Shown piece by piece: positions 1 to 11,827 of a DNA stretch of 64,000 nucleotides (the first letter of the stretch is position 1; each line of letters begins with the position of its first letter). The position numbers were made by a program, and so were the translations under genes. The notes below the pieces were generated by a model. That model searched no databases and was not told where the DNA came from. It was given only the letters and a program-made list of their open reading frames with translations. The stretch covers positions 310,001-374,000 of the forward strand of contig JAGMWG010000002.1 of NCBI GenBank assembly GCA_020744225.1, given 5' to 3'. This DNA is from Paraphoma chrysanthemicola. Its lineage: Eukaryota > Ascomycota > Dothideomycetes > Pleosporales > Phaeosphaeriaceae.

Positions 1-355
1 CGATGTCTCAAGCCAAGGACCAAGTTGGGAACGGTGGTGATCTATGATTCGGTTATCGTGAGAGTAACATTCTGGATCACAAGCATGATCGCAAGCATTA
101 TACCTATTGCGAGTATCGTGGTGTTGATACATTTGGACAGCCAGGCTTCTAAACTCGGGGCGATTGCTGGGTTCAATGTGTTGATTACATTGTGCTTGAA
201 CATCTTTACAGAAGCAAAACGAACTGATTGCTTCGCTGTTACCGCAGCGTAGGTCTAAGTACACACTAATTAGACAATGGTAGTAATTGATTCCTTGCAG
301 ATTCACCGCCGTTCAGATCGTATTTCTCGGGGTTGATAATGTTTCTCGTGCATAA
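1..355 (+). CDS. DUF6594 membrane protein, 3' end only
   Basis: The frame is open from base 1, so the 5' part lies outside the window. Exons are <1..248 and 301..355, with an intron at 249..300 (donor GTAGGT, a CTAAT branch site, acceptor GCAG). The visible peptide has two hydrophobic helices, one around VTFWITSMIASIIPIASIVV and a second ending LITLCLNIFT. These are followed by an AKR..CFAVTAAFTAVQIVFLG tail. That arrangement (helix, short loop, helix, then a final helix after an arginine-containing turn) is how the DUF6594 family of fungal membrane proteins ends. The function of the family is unknown. The assignment rests on the C-terminal pattern only. Confidence 0.65.
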
Positions 356-944
356 GTGTAGAATGGCAGTGTCGAGTATATATTCATGGACCTTGCAAAG
401 TCGCCAAGCAAGGGTAATTCATATTTGTTGCAGTTCCTGTAGACTTGACTGTTTCTGGTAACTCGTTCATGCCTGCAACCTGAGTGTGAAAAGAACTTCA
501 TTGACTTCCAGCATAACACAAGATTCTCGTATGACTGTGTCATCATAGTGTGTGTCAAGAAAGGATGAGCTGAATTTAGTGCGAGAGAATTGCGCAATGA
601 CAACGAGCCATGCGGCCTGCAATGTCCGGGGAGCCAAGGACGAGATCGAGAGGATGGTGGGGCTTGGGCTTGGGGTTGAGAACGGGATTAGTGGTGTCAG
701 CTGGGATTAACTTTGGGTTTGGACGGGAGTGGTGTGAGTTGTTGTCGTTGGACATGGTGATGACTAGATGATGTGGCGTGGAAGACCTAAAGGGTCAGTA
801 TGAAAGGGTGTTGGCAGGAGAAAAGAAGAAGGTGCGCAAGGTATATAGATGGTATGGTTTGCATTGAATATAGACTTGGAAGACGAAGAGGGGGTATCAA
901 CGAACAGAAATTTTCACGCTCGAACGCTCATATGAGACCACGCT
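356..944. other. intergenic, no gene seen
   Basis: Terminator side of the DUF6594 gene and 3' side of the actin-related gene, which is on the opposite strand. Short ORFs here have no recognisable protein features. I see no RNA gene or repeat. Confidence 0.5.
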
Positions 945-2651
945 TCAGGCCCAGACGCCCAAAGTCCAGCTCGCTCGTTCGCCGGCTCCCTTGGCTAATC
1001 CTGGTCCCATGCTCTGCCTCTGCTGTTCAACGGACACCTCTTTCTCTCTGCTTGCGCCTTGCAGTCCGTGCTGGAGGTAGCGATCCCGGTCGATCTCGAC
1101 GATGCCTTTGATGCGCTGTTGCGCCACAAGACTTGCGCCCACCCATGCGCCCAGACTCTCTACGCCTCTGACGACTCCGCCAATTGAGCATATTGGCGGG
1201 GGTCCGTTGCGAAGAGTAAGGTGATTCATCTTGACATCGATGTTGTCGACCTCGGGCTCTTGTAGACCTGCTGGTACGGCTTTCGGCAAGCCATCAGAGG
1301 CTGGCGATTCGGGGAACTTATCTTCACCCTCTTCTCTTCTCGTCTCCGCGTCGTCTCGTTGAGTACGTATGCGCTCCTCATGGCGTGCACTTGCCTTGCC
1401 GTAACTCCTGACCGGATCCCAGCCTTTGATCTGCGCTAGAACTTCGACTTCCTTCAAGATGCGCGTCTTGAGCCCAGGCATGTTCGACACGCCACCTGTG
1501 ATGACCATGCGTGCCATGCACAAGCGGCGAACGTCGACCGGAAGATGCACAAGGGCGCGATAGATGAGCTGATGCAACGGAAGGTCCTCGTCATCAAACT
1601 CGCTCAGAGTCATGTCCGAGGCAAACAAGGCAGTCTCGGCAGGCTTCGCAAGCGAGGCGAATGGCACCCTGAGCTGAGTCGGAGGATCATGTTTGGGGAA
1701 AGGTATGGTGATGGTCGGTGGCGGCGACTCGACAGCATCCTCGAACTCTTCGAGCACGGGAGCTTCACGTGCAGGGAAATAGACAGTCCGTCGATTTGAA
1801 CGTGCGTTCTGCTTACACCATCCAACACGCGTGAGCACCTCCTCTGCTTCCTCGAAGGACACTTCGGCTTTTGGCGCGCCTGACTCTGCATCGTCGTCCA
1901 ATTCTGCATTTAGGATCCTGGCCATGTCTTCACTGAGCATCTTCCCAGCGCGGATGCTCCGCCTCTCTTGTACTTCACGGTACTCGTACACTGCTGTGAC
2001 GACCGTCTCTGCCCAACCAATGTCGATGACCAGAGCCGATCGCAGGCCAGCAGCAGCTGTGCAAAGCACAGGATTCGACATGAGCGTGATGCTGGGGGCC
2101 TGAAAGTGGGCGAAGAGAACGTCGAGCAATGTCGACATGAGCGGGTGGGGCATGCGTGGTGGCATGGCCAGCAGGATGCGCCGGGGCTTGGAGTCGAGCA
2201 GGAAGTATTTGTTGTATGTCTCCCGCATGGCTCGCTCAAATTTGTCTTCGACCAGCCCCAGGTCGACCTTGGTCAAGTCCATGCGATACAGCTCGTGCTC
2301 CTGCCCCCATTCGTGGCCCCTCTTCCGCTTCCGTCTCTTCTGGCAATAGTCATGGTCCCACTGCCGGTAGTCGCCCACTCTGCGCTGCTCATCTGGCCCG
2401 AGGTGAAGCGTGCATCGCGGGGCACTTTCGCCAGGGAAGCCGCTGCGCACGAACCGAGCTCCGACCTCAATCACCACATACTCGTCCTCGGTGCGGAAGC
2501 TGCCTCCAGGCGAGCCAAAGCCGTAAGACGTGGAGCGGCCCAGCGGTGTGCGCGGCGATTCGGGAGTCGAGGCGAGGTCTGCGATGCGCGGGGTCGTGCC
2601 GCGGACGGAGCGGTTGAGGGACGCGGACACTTTGCGCTCGGTGGTGGACAT
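945..2651 (-). CDS. actin-related protein, Arp10/Arp11-like dynactin subunit
   Basis: Single-exon gene of 568 residues. After a disordered Ser/Arg-rich N-terminus of about 50 residues, the actin-type fold begins with EYVVIEVGARFVRSGF, the equivalent of the actin first beta-hairpin. Further actin landmarks are LLAMPPRMPHP (actin ligand loop region), SALVIDIGWAETVVTAVYE (phosphate-2 region) and MVITGGVSNMPGLKTR (adenosine motif). It is longer and far more divergent than actin, with a basic insert near residue 105 and an acidic one around residues 250-260. That profile fits the Arp10/Arp11 dynactin pointed-end subunit (RO7 in Neurospora), which caps the Arp1 filament and helps dynein cargo binding. 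It could instead be another divergent Arp. The ATG at 2651 is the only good start. Nop58 begins 284 bp away, divergently. Confidence 0.7.
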   Translation of the reverse strand: MSTTERKVSASLNRSVRGTTPRIADLASTPESPRTPLGRSTSYGFGSPGGSFRTEDEYVVIEVGARFVRSGFPGESAPRCTLHLGPDEQRRVGDYRQWDHDYCQKRRKRKRGHEWGQEHELYRMDLTKVDLGLVEDKFERAMRETYNKYFLLDSKPRRILLAMPPRMPHPLMSTLLDVLFAHFQAPSITLMSNPVLCTAAAGLRSALVIDIGWAETVVTAVYEYREVQERRSIRAGKMLSEDMARILNAELDDDAESGAPKAEVSFEEAEEVLTRVGWCKQNARSNRRTVYFPAREAPVLEEFEDAVESPPPTITIPFPKHDPPTQLRVPFASLAKPAETALFASDMTLSEFDDEDLPLHQLIYRALVHLPVDVRRLCMARMVITGGVSNMPGLKTRILKEVEVLAQIKGWDPVRSYGKASARHEERIRTQRDDAETRREEGEDKFPESPASDGLPKAVPAGLQEPEVDNIDVKMNHLTLRNGPPPICSIGGVVRGVESLGAWVGASLVAQQRIKGIVEIDRDRYLQHGLQGASREKEVSVEQQRQSMGPGLAKGAGERASWTLGVWA

Positions 2652-2934
2652 TGTGTCTTCGCACCTGCAGCGTTGGTGTGCTAACTCATGGTGAGTCTAC
2701 AAAATGCGAGCCAATGGTTTGCCGGCATATGCGTGGAGTTAACGAAGAAGGGCGCTTGTCCAGTCTGGGAGCTAGCCTGCAGCCCGGGCTTGGCAACTCG
2801 AACTTTTTTCGCGAGGAAGCTGCGACCGCACAATTGCACTCAGGACCAGCAACCACCCACCTCCCGCGCATACACTTTCCCCCGGGGCAGCAGCGACCGA
2901 CCACCCCACACGGAGAGCAGATACAGCAGGAATC

Positions 2935-4858
2935 ATGGGGCTTTTCATCCTCACCGAGACGAGGTATGTCTGCCCTCTGCGCCGAGCCTTCCATGCGCGA
3001 GCGATAGCTAACGGGATGATGCAGCGCGGGTTATGCCCTGCTCAAGTCCAAGGACAAGAAGCTCTTTGGCAAGAGCGACGAGCCAAAGGATGTGTCCGAG
3101 CTCGTCGACGCATTGAAGCTCAAGAAGTTCCAGAAATTCGAGAATGCCGTCACTGCGCTCAACGAAGCCGCGGCCCTGACCGACGGCAAGGTCAGCTCCA
3201 TGCTGTCCAATCTGCTGCAGGAGCTCAAGGACGAGACCAAGGCTTCATGTACGGTTGTGCGATGCGTAGGGAGAGACTCTAGGTGCTAACATTTCCCAGT
3301 GGCCGTTGCTGACCCCAAGCTTGCCAACGCCATTGCGCAAGTACCCGGCCTCTCGCTGAAGCTCATCTCGGACTCTTCTACCCAAGATGTCTACCGCGCC
3401 ATCCGCGAGCACATGACCTCGCTCATCCCTGACCTGATCCCCGCCGAGATGGACTCGACCCGCCTCGGTCTGGCGCATTCGCTCTCCCGACACAAGCTCA
3501 AGTTCTCGCCCGATAAGGTGGATACCATGATCATCCAGAGTATCGCGAGTCTGGATGTGCTCGACAAGCAGCTCAACACATATGCCATGAGAGTCAAGGA
3601 GTGGTACGGCTGGCACTTCCCCGAGCTGGCCAAGATCCTGAACGACAACCTCGCATTCTCCAAGGTGGTCCTCAAGATGGGCTTCCGAACAAATGCGCGC
3701 GAAACCGACCTGTCGGGCATCCTGCCCGAAGAGATTGAGGCCGCGGTCAAGGCTGCTGCTGAGATCAGTATGGGTACTGAGATTACCGACGAGGATTTGG
3801 AAGCCACCAGCGCACTTGCCGAGCAGGTCGTTGACCTCACCGAGTATGCGCGCCACCCGCAACATTCAATTGAGACGTGCTAACACAAAATCAGACATCG
3901 TCAAAACCTCGGCACCTACCTCTCCACCCGCATGCAGGCCCTCGCACCTAACCTGACTGCGCTCGTCGGTGAGCTGGTCGGCGCGCGTCTCATTGCACAC
4001 GCCGGCTCTCTCATGAACCTGGCCAAATCGCCCGGTTCTACCATCCAGATTCTCGGTGCCGAGAAGGCCCTTTTCCGCGCTCTCAAGACCAAGCACGACA
4101 CTCCCAAGTATGGTGTAAGTAGAACAGCTGCGCAGTTTCAAAATCCAGCCACTGACATCCCACAGCTCATCTACCATGCCTCCCTCATCGGCCAAGCCAC
4201 CGGCAAGAACAAGGGTAAGATTGCCCGTATGCTCGCTGCGAAATCCGCTCTCGGTCTACGCGTCGACGCACTTAGCACCTGGGGTATTTCATCCGAAGAT
4301 GCTGCCGCAGAACCCACCGAGGAGGAGAAATCGCAACTTGGTCGCGATGCTCGTCTTGGTATCGAGCGAAGGCTGCGCGCACTCGAAGGCAAGCCATTGA
4401 AGACGTTGAAGGACAATGCCAACCAGACCGCACTGGGCCAGAAGAAGTGGGACGTCAAGGAGGCACGAAAGTACAACCCGGACGCCGACGGTCTAACCGG
4501 CGAGGAACCCGCAGCGAAGAAGGCAAAGAGCACAAAGGTCAATGGCACCACACCAAAGAAGCTCGTCGAAGAAGTCGGAAGCGACGAGGAAATGGCCGAC
4601 GCCGGTACCGATGCCTCAGACTCGGACTCGGACGAGGAGGAGGTAGCAGCCAAGGACGGCAAGCAAGACAAAAAGGCCGCAAAGGAAGCCAAGAAGGCGC
4701 GAAAAGCACAACGCGACGCCAAGCGAGAAGCCAAAAAGGCAAAGAAGGCTGCAAAGGAAGCCAAGAAGGCCGCCAAAGACAAAGACAGCAAAAAGAGGAA
4801 AGCCGAGAGCGGTGACGGCGAAAGCAAGTACAACAAGAAGAAGAAGAGCAAGGATTAG
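2935..4858 (+). CDS. NOP58: Nop58/Nop5, box C/D snoRNP core protein
   Basis: Five exons: 2935..2963, 3025..3248, 3300..3843, 3895..4114, 4166..4858, giving 569 residues. All introns are 51-61 nt with clear GCTAAC-type branch points. The protein has the Nop5 N-terminal domain (MGLFILTE, AGYALLKSKDKKL), the coiled coil, and the Nop domain with SLMNLAKSPGSTIQILGAEKALF and YGLIYHASLIG, which binds the kink-turn RNA and the Nop1/Snu13 complex. The C-terminus is a long KKE/KKD-rich tail (about 4620-4855), typical of Nop58 and absent from the shorter Nop56 core. It acts in the nucleolus in rRNA 2'-O-methylation and 18S processing. Very high similarity to the family, and the reading frame is intact. 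Confidence 0.95.
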
Positions 4859-5272
4859 AAGTCCTCTGTTCCGACACTTGTTCTCGTTTGAGTCGCAAAG
4901 GGGACTGGATGATATGTATGTTTGGCCCCCTTGTTCATGTCATGTCAAAATGGGACGGCGTTATATGGGCAACATGGCGCAGCATTTTGGGTTCGAGATT
5001 TATTGTTTGTACTATCTGAGCAGATGATGTCGGGTCGCATTCTTCCTTTTTGGTATGATGTGCATGTTGCGGATGGATACCCGCTAGTCGCAATAACCTT
5101 TTTCAAAAACTTCAACTCACGTGCCCTTTTGTACTGTCGTGATGATCTTTCCAACACTTGCCTACTCAACAATTGTACCCATGCATGCCAGGCCTGTGAT
5201 TTGCTGACACACATACCAACCTCATTTCGGTTCTTGCTTACCCCGGTCCCGTTTGTCCTCGACGTGCGCCCT
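4859..5272. other. 3' flank between convergent NOP58 and RPC9
   Basis: No gene seen. The two genes converge here, so the stretch probably holds both 3' UTRs and terminators. Confidence 0.5.
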
Positions 5273-6547
5273 TCAAGCCTTCTTCTTCGCAACCCTCCGC
5301 TTCGCCTTCCGCGCTCCAAGCAATTTATTCGGAATCTTTTCCATTTCTACATTTTCCACGCCCGCTGGGATGGCTGCTTCTTCCTCGTCGAAGACTTGTT
5401 GACATATTCCCAATATGTCGTGTAGATCTTCTTCTGAGAATCTTGATCCAGCCTGTCACCATGTCAGTCATTACCACCGCCACATACTCCGAACGATAGC
5501 TAGTCGTTGTACTGTGTGACAGGTTTGAGCAAAAGGCACCCCCAGCAAAGGAAAGAAAGAGTTCAAGTATTGTGCGAAAGGGGGTAACAAGTGGCAACGT
5601 ACCTCTTCAATCACCAATTCCAGCATCACCTGCGTCGTCGGACGCAAGTTGTACAATTGCAAGTACTCAGCCTTGTTGAGGCGGTACTTTGGCGCCAGGG
5701 CGCGGAACAGCGAGTGCGGGCCTTTGTAGAGTGTCATGGGCCGGTCCGGGTGTGTGGTTTGGAGGGTGGAGACGGTGTAGTCCGGGGTGCGGAGGTAGGT
5801 TAGGCCCTGGCGTGGGTGTTAGGTTGCTTCGGTAGAGGATTGAATAAGGGTGGAGAATAGGGAGAGGGGATGGAGGATGTTGAGTTCGTTTGGCGGGGGA
5901 GATACTTGAGAGCGGTAAGGTGGGTTGAAGTGAAGAGATTCATGTTACTGAGAGGTTGAAAAGACTGATTTAGTCCATGAAAAGTACAATCAAAGGAAGT
6001 GAATGCAATGGCTGTCGCACGTAGGCAAATAATGGATATCCAGTCATCGGAAAGACGATGATGAGAAAAACAGTGGGAAAAAAAATCCATGAGGATGCCG
6101 AGGCTGGAAAGATGTGTTGCGCGATAAATTGTAGATAGGATGCTCAGAATGCGTGAAACATGGTCGGAGTGAGTACTGGCTGCAATACATTTGTGACTTA
6201 CATCTCGTAACATGTGGCCAAGACCAGATGGTGGTTTTCGCTTCCTGTCACTGCCATCTTTGCCGTTGTATTCTGCCTCCTCTTTCTCAAGGTGTAGCAG
6301 GACCTCGTGATTCGAGAGCAGTGCTGACTGGGGATTCTTGATCTTGACCTTGTTAGCTGATGCTGCAAAATGACGACTCTCTTTCCTGTCGCAGCTTCTC
6401 CAACGCTGATCAGGTCTCCTCCAGAGTCTAGACCGTGTGTGGACCTTGCCTAATCTTGGCAGGTACATAGACACACTGCGTCGCGATCCACGCGTTGGCT
6501 TGGTGAGGACGGTGATCGAAAAAGAAACTGCTGTCACCTACATGCAT
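5273..6547 (-). CDS. RPC9: RNA polymerase III subunit RPC9 (Rpc17/CGRP-RCP family)
   Basis: The secure exons, in transcript order, are 6202..6348, 5603..5806 and 5273..5452, all joined in phase 0. The first carries NPQSALLSNHEVLLHLEKEE, the family's N-terminal signature. The second carries GLTYLRTPDYTV and the NLRPTTQVMLELVIEE HRDC-like helix, and the third carries RFSEEDLHDILGICQQVFDEEE. A basic tail (KAKRRVAKKKA) ends the protein. RPC9 pairs with RPC8 in the Pol III stalk and contacts TFIIIB during initiation. The start is uncertain: no ATG lies directly before VKIKNPQ. A 6-nt first exon at 6542..6547 (ATGCAT followed by GTAGGT) would give 178 residues, but its acceptor (AACAAG) is weak. 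The intron at 5807..6201 is unusually long (395 nt) for this locus. Confidence 0.8.
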
Positions 6548-8833
6548 CTCGATGCCTACGCTGTTAAAGCCTCAGAACTGTTCTCGCTGACCTAAATAAG
6601 GCTCAGAACTTTCAAGTTGACACTTGTTTGAGCCGTCCTGGTCACTGCATGGTGGTTGTGTTAAGCGTAAGCAAAAAGATTGGCCAAAGCCAAAGGGACT
6701 TTTTGACGCTAGTTGGCTTGGCGTGCGTAGTTGTGGCTCCCGCGAGGGAAAGAACAACTCAAGAAGGGGAAGAGCGTCCATTCTTTTCTACAAAACGTCC
6801 AAAGTCTAGTAACCAAAGTCTATTATACTATTCAAACCGCTTCAACTATACAGAACATCACAATGCTACTCTCTAGCGTGAGCGCCACAAACTTTCACGT
6901 CTAGTCTCTCAGCCATAACCATGTGCGCCTGTCGCAAACCCCACAAATAGACTAGTATGTCACGCTGTAGGCGCAGTACCCGGTGGAATGAAAGGAATCT
7001 ACTACATCCGAATTACGCGAGGTGTTCCGAGGACTGCGCATGCAGCGTTTTTCCGACAAGCTACGAGCGTACTACGAGTTGAGCAAGGTCAGTTGGTTAG
7101 TCCGGTATCAGAGCCTTGACTGACCCAGACTGCAGGTGCAGGTATATCCGTTGCAGCATCTGGTATGGACGAACTCCATCAAACACCCGCCGAACCGTAG
7201 ATCTGCCGTTTACCGACCATCAGGCCACAGTCTCACCATGACCTTGGGGCTGTAACAAGTATCCCACTGCTTATCAAGAACGGTCCGACGGGAACAGCCT
7301 GTGAGCACTAACATCGGGATCGGTCCTTCACCTGCAGCATGACTGGAGCCCAAACACCGTACTGGATAGCGTTCGCTACCGTACCCAAGTGGGATACGAG
7401 TCTTGGCGGAAGTCGTGTGAAGAATCTCTCTGCACACCATGGGACCGGCGCTGACACACGCCCGGACGTCGCGCCCTTGGCCAATAACAGCATTGCTACT
7501 GTCAAGAGAGACCCGCTCCCAAGCCTAAACGGTAGTTCAACCCACACAATGCGTGTTGTGCTGGGCAATATTTCCTGGCCTCAAGTAGCAGTTGACGGGA
7601 CACGTTCACATTTAAGCACGAGCAAACCGGAAATTATGCATCCCGCAGATAAGGATGGCAATGCAAAAAAGCCGCATCTGGACCAAACCAAATGCTGATG
7701 ATCGAGGTCAAATGCCAGTCAATGCTGCAGCAGATACACTAGGCAGCACAAAGTCACGGTCGATTGGGTCCAGACTCACATGGCCCTTTCCTGAAGGGCA
7801 CCAAGTGCTTGCGGGAGATGCATTGGGCAGGGCTTGGTAACGCAAGCCGAACCAGTTTGGATACACTAGCATCGCAGGCTTGAGAGGACATCTTGAACAA
7901 CGTACGATCACAAGGATTCAAGGTACGTTGTGCGAATGTGCCGGTGACTGTCACTGAACGGAGAGGAGATGCGGAGAGTTGGCCGGCGAGGTTTCCCGAG
8001 GGAAGCGCTGATTGCCGCAGGCTATGTAGACGGACTATGATTAATGACTCCTGGAGGTGGTGGCCAATGAGGGGCATGCTACGAAGACTCTTCTGGGGAG
8101 AATGAGGCGCGCGATGTCGGGACGTTGCAGCTGCAGGTCGTGTTTGGTGCGCAAAAAAAGCTCACAGGTCCGTGGACGTGTCGTGCTGATGGAAGAAGGA
8201 CCGCCCGCGCTCCGCAGAGCGAGCGGGGACCCCAAGTACATGGCCTCAAGGCAGCTTACTTGGGCCCTTTGATGGTTGACGCGAGCTGACACACGCGGCC
8301 AGCAGGAAGCAAGTCAGGCCATTTGTTTGCTGGAGACGTGAGGGTGGGAGAGTCTGGACCAGTTCGATGCGCACGGACCCGAACTTATTGGCGCAATGCC
8401 CTTCACGGCCTCATGCACCACCATAACCACTTTGCGCGGCGCGCTGGGTACCGCTGCATCTGTGCAGGAGACCACCACAACGCCAATTGCTTGCAGCTGC
8501 AACACCACGACCGGGTAGTCCATTTGTCTGTCTCAGTACGCTCCATCCAAGCACTCTCAATCTTTTCTCCGCCGCCGTAGCTGCCGCGCCCCGCCCACTG
8601 CAAAAGGCTTGGCTCTCCCACTCCCCACCCTCTCTTCACCTCCGATCTTCGATCAGGCTGGGTACGAGCGGAGCCACAAATTCTGCAGGCACGGTGTCAG
8701 ATCTTTCAGCCACGTTTCGTGCTTTGGACCGTCCCGTCACCTTATCACCAGCAGAGCGAGACCGCCTCGGCCCCAGGCATCTCGCGTTCTGCTTCGTGGC
8801 CTGCGCTCTTTGACCGTGCATCTCTGCTCTGAG
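6548..8833. other. long intergenic region, no gene supported
   Basis: About 2.3 kb between RPC9 and the next gene. Several frames of 60-120 codons are open on both strands, but none shows a domain, signal peptide, splice structure or codon pattern of a gene. CT-rich sequence from about 8570 is probably the promoter and 5' UTR of the gene starting at 8834. No tandem repeat or transposon end was noticed. Confidence 0.45.
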
Positions 8834-10697
8834 ATGTTCCATCCTCACTCCTCGTCATCTGGTGCGAATCTCGTTGACGCCCAGCAATTTGTCCCAGAGG
8901 CTATCCGCTATTCAGCGATCCCAGCAACGCCCGACGAGGACGCGCATCCTCCCTGCCCTGGCAGCGTGGTCCCTCGTGGCCTTGCCGATGCAGCAGCCAT
9001 AAACGACTTGCCTTCCCTTCTCGACGCTTCTCTCCCGCAACCCCAGCCCTTCCCGCTTCCTTCCGCCGAGACTCCGTTTCGCGAAGATCAACCTCAGTTC
9101 GACTTGAATTTTGCTGGCGTCCTCCCTCCCACTAATGTATCGCTACCGACATCCACGGTTGTAAAAACAGCGCACAACCTGCGTCTTCCCTCGTTTGACG
9201 TGTTAGGCATCGCTGCGCCCCACCCTGACCGCTTTCCTCTAACACCCACTCATTCATTTTCTTCTACTGCTTTGGGTGCAGGACCTTTGTCGAAGCCCGA
9301 AGACCCTCTCCATGCCCTCAGCCCGCCGCTGGATCATTGTCAACCGGCTGATACGGCCACCCATCCTTTCGACTCATACCCTAAAGCAGCCAGAGCACAA
9401 GTGGAACGTATCGTGCCCACGTATACCCCGCCGTCGGAGCCGGGGACGATCAGCTGGGGTGCCCTCATGAGCGTAAGACCTGCCGGTCTGGGCTCACCTC
9501 CAAGTTCCGACCCCGGACGATCACCAGGCCTTGATCTGCCTGCAAGCACGACAACTCCAGGTCAGGCTCCGATTATCGTGCCGACCACCGTCGACTACAG
9601 CGACGCTGGGAGAATGGCTATCTGGGTGGAGGAGGCTAAGAACATTATCAGTAAGCATAGACTATGTAGTGTGCGATGACAATTTGCTAAGTTGTACAGT
9701 CACTGAGTCCAGTTGCCTGGATCTGAATTCGGTGAAGGTCCTCTCCCATGCCCTACCCTGCCCTTCACTGACGGGCCATCTCTTTGGCCAACTGATTGCG
9801 ACCATCCACGACAGGACTGCAACGAACACCGCGTGGATCAATGTTTTTCACGCTTTGCCGGGACGTTATACGCTGTCCGACCTGCCCAAGTCTCCACCGT
9901 CCACTCCCGGCCCCGCCGTAGGAGGAGATGAGTACTTTACAAGCAAAGTGTTTGATAGCGCTGTCGCCATTCCAGATTACCAGCTCGACTCGAAACTTCT
10001 CCCACCCTCGCCGAGACCGATTGTGCCGCCTGGCAGTATCAACATTTCCGTCGTTGAGCGATACATCCCACCCACCAACATGAATGAGTACGCGGAAATG
10101 TTCACTCTGCGAGGACGATCTCTACTTTACGACCGACTCGTAGAGCTTTCCTCGGACAACGGCATACTTTTCTTCATTTATCCTACGAGAACTGGTGCAA
10201 AGACGTTCATGCAACATTACTTGGGGCCGATCATCGAACCGCTCCTCCGGACTGTAACTGTGGTACACGATTTACACTCGGAACTCGGTCGAAGTTTGGG
10301 CCAAATGGTGGCAGTCAATTACCTGGACGAATTTGAGCAATTGGAGGCACATGTCAAGTCGTTCTGTACCAAGGTCGGCGATAATGGCAACGGTCAACTG
10401 GGCAATGTTGGGGGTAGAAGCACGTACGAGGTCATTCATTCCGCAAAAGAGGAGATGGTTCTCAACAGATCAGTCTGGGCAGATGATTGGTGGATCAAGC
10501 AAGAAAAGCCACGCATCAGAGACGCAGTGACCAAATACTTCCGTAAGTCGAAAAAGCTGCCGACTGGCGAGATGACTGGACCCCACTTGATCCAGGAAGT
10601 TCTCGAAGGCGTTTCGACGCGAGAGTACCAGGATGGTTCGCCAACCAAGGGCGTCGAAGTCGGTGTTTTCATCGTCAAAAAGACAAGGCGTGCATAG
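8834..10697 (+). CDS. conserved fungal protein of unknown function
   Basis: Two exons, 8834..9650 and 9700..10697 (604 residues), joined across a 49-nt intron (GTAAGC, TTGCTAAG branch region, TACAG) that restores the frame KNIIITESSCLDL. The first 290 residues are Pro/Ser/Thr-rich and look disordered. The C-terminal 320 residues look folded: INVFHALPGRYTLSDLP, a Pro-rich linker, then ISVVERYIPPTNMNEYAEMFT, GRSLLYDRLVELS and GILFFIYPTRTGAKTF followed by YLGPIIEPLLR. The last part resembles the end of a Rossmann-like fold (beta strand ILFFIYP plus helix), but no SAM or nucleotide motif is clear. I recognise the style of a protein conserved among filamentous ascomycetes and cannot name a function. 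An in-frame frame extends upstream to 8609 without an ATG closer to consensus, so I chose MFHPHSSSS. Confidence 0.7.
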
Positions 10698-11827
10698 GCT
10701 GCACACCTGCCAGCACGACGGCTCTTCCCAGAGCTATGCCCGACTCTATAAGTGGGAAATGGAACCGGTGACGAGGATATGATTACCGCAGCATGGCGTT
10801 TGCGAGAAGGCTCTTTTCATGTACAGCAACGCGAATACCCAGACATCGCATGGCATGGCACGGCGTTTATGTATGGGTTGGCACGGCATGATGTGAAAAT
10901 ACACGGACAGGAAGAGATGGAAGTAATGATAATACCCTGAATGAATAAGCAATACACGATACGTTCTCCTCTCACCAGTTGCGTGTGTCAACAACTCTAC
11001 GCGCCGTACTTTGAAATGCACATCAACTTCAGTGTTGATTTGCAATCGTGGCGAAGAGCAACATGAAGGCGAAATTGATGCTAAAAGGCCTCGCATGGGT
11101 TTAGCGTCAGAGCTCTGACCACGAGTTGATGCTGTCGGCCAGCTGTGACGTGCCTCTAAGCTTCCACCAACGTTTTGAGAATTGCTTCTTTCAGTCACGG
11201 ACCCAAATGAGCTTGATTTCGACACTGGATGCCAAGTCACCTTGAAGTGAATGCACCTACGACTCCTGATCAACGTACAGCGCATACCGCGCCCCTCAAA
11301 GATCCCGGAAGTATGCATATTCGCGGGTAAAGGAAACATCTCACTCTAGCTTTGTGGCTATATTGATGTATTTGAGAGATTTGTCGCTCATGGCCAAATC
11401 CATAGAGTTGAGATGGGACGTTCAACAGCTGGTCTTCCTTCGACATTAAATTTAACTAGTCGACGCTGGGCAGCATTATTTTAGGCGCAAAATTCTTCCC
11501 TGCAACAAGTCTGCTCAGGCATAGTGTGCTGTTATTCATTTCATTATGCCGAGATTTGGCTTTCACTAAGACCTCGGATCCAGGTCGTGCAAACGAGAGG
11601 TACTTAATTGGCGCACAATAGCTGTATTCACTCGATGGCACGGCAGCCTTTTCTGCACTATGTCACGTACACCGCTCGCGTTTCACCATGACTTCGCTCC
11701 TCTGCATACAAAATTCCACGATCCCGATCATTTCTGTGTCTCGCCCGCCGACAGTCATCGTCAACCTCAACTCCTTCTTCCAACGTTGGAAGCTCGCCGC
11801 AGATTTATCGATCAAATTGAGCCAGCT
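10698..11827. other. intergenic, promoter of RING gene
   Basis: No convincing gene. A 197-codon frame on the minus strand (11339..10746) is compositionally random. Pyrimidine-rich sequence from about 11740 to 11780 precedes the chosen start of the RING gene. Confidence 0.45.

Noticed and set aside
1968..2684. 238-codon plus-strand frame
   Set aside because: Antisense shadow of the actin-related gene; composition is that of a mirrored Arg/Glu-rich gene.
4171..4851. 226-codon minus-strand frame rich in Leu, Phe and Ser
   Set aside because: Antisense of the Nop58 Lys/Glu tail; the apparent hydrophobicity is produced by complementing AAG/GAA codons.
5726..5736. GGGCCGGT sequence similar to the cluster B palindrome
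   Set aside because: Only 9 of 11 bases match and it lies inside an RPC9 exon.
7339..7698. 119-codon plus-strand frame
   Set aside because: No recognisable features and no splice-supported extension; isolated in a gene-poor stretch.
10746..11339. 197-codon minus-strand frame
   Set aside because: No domain, signal or codon pattern; lies in the 3' flank of one gene and upstream of another.
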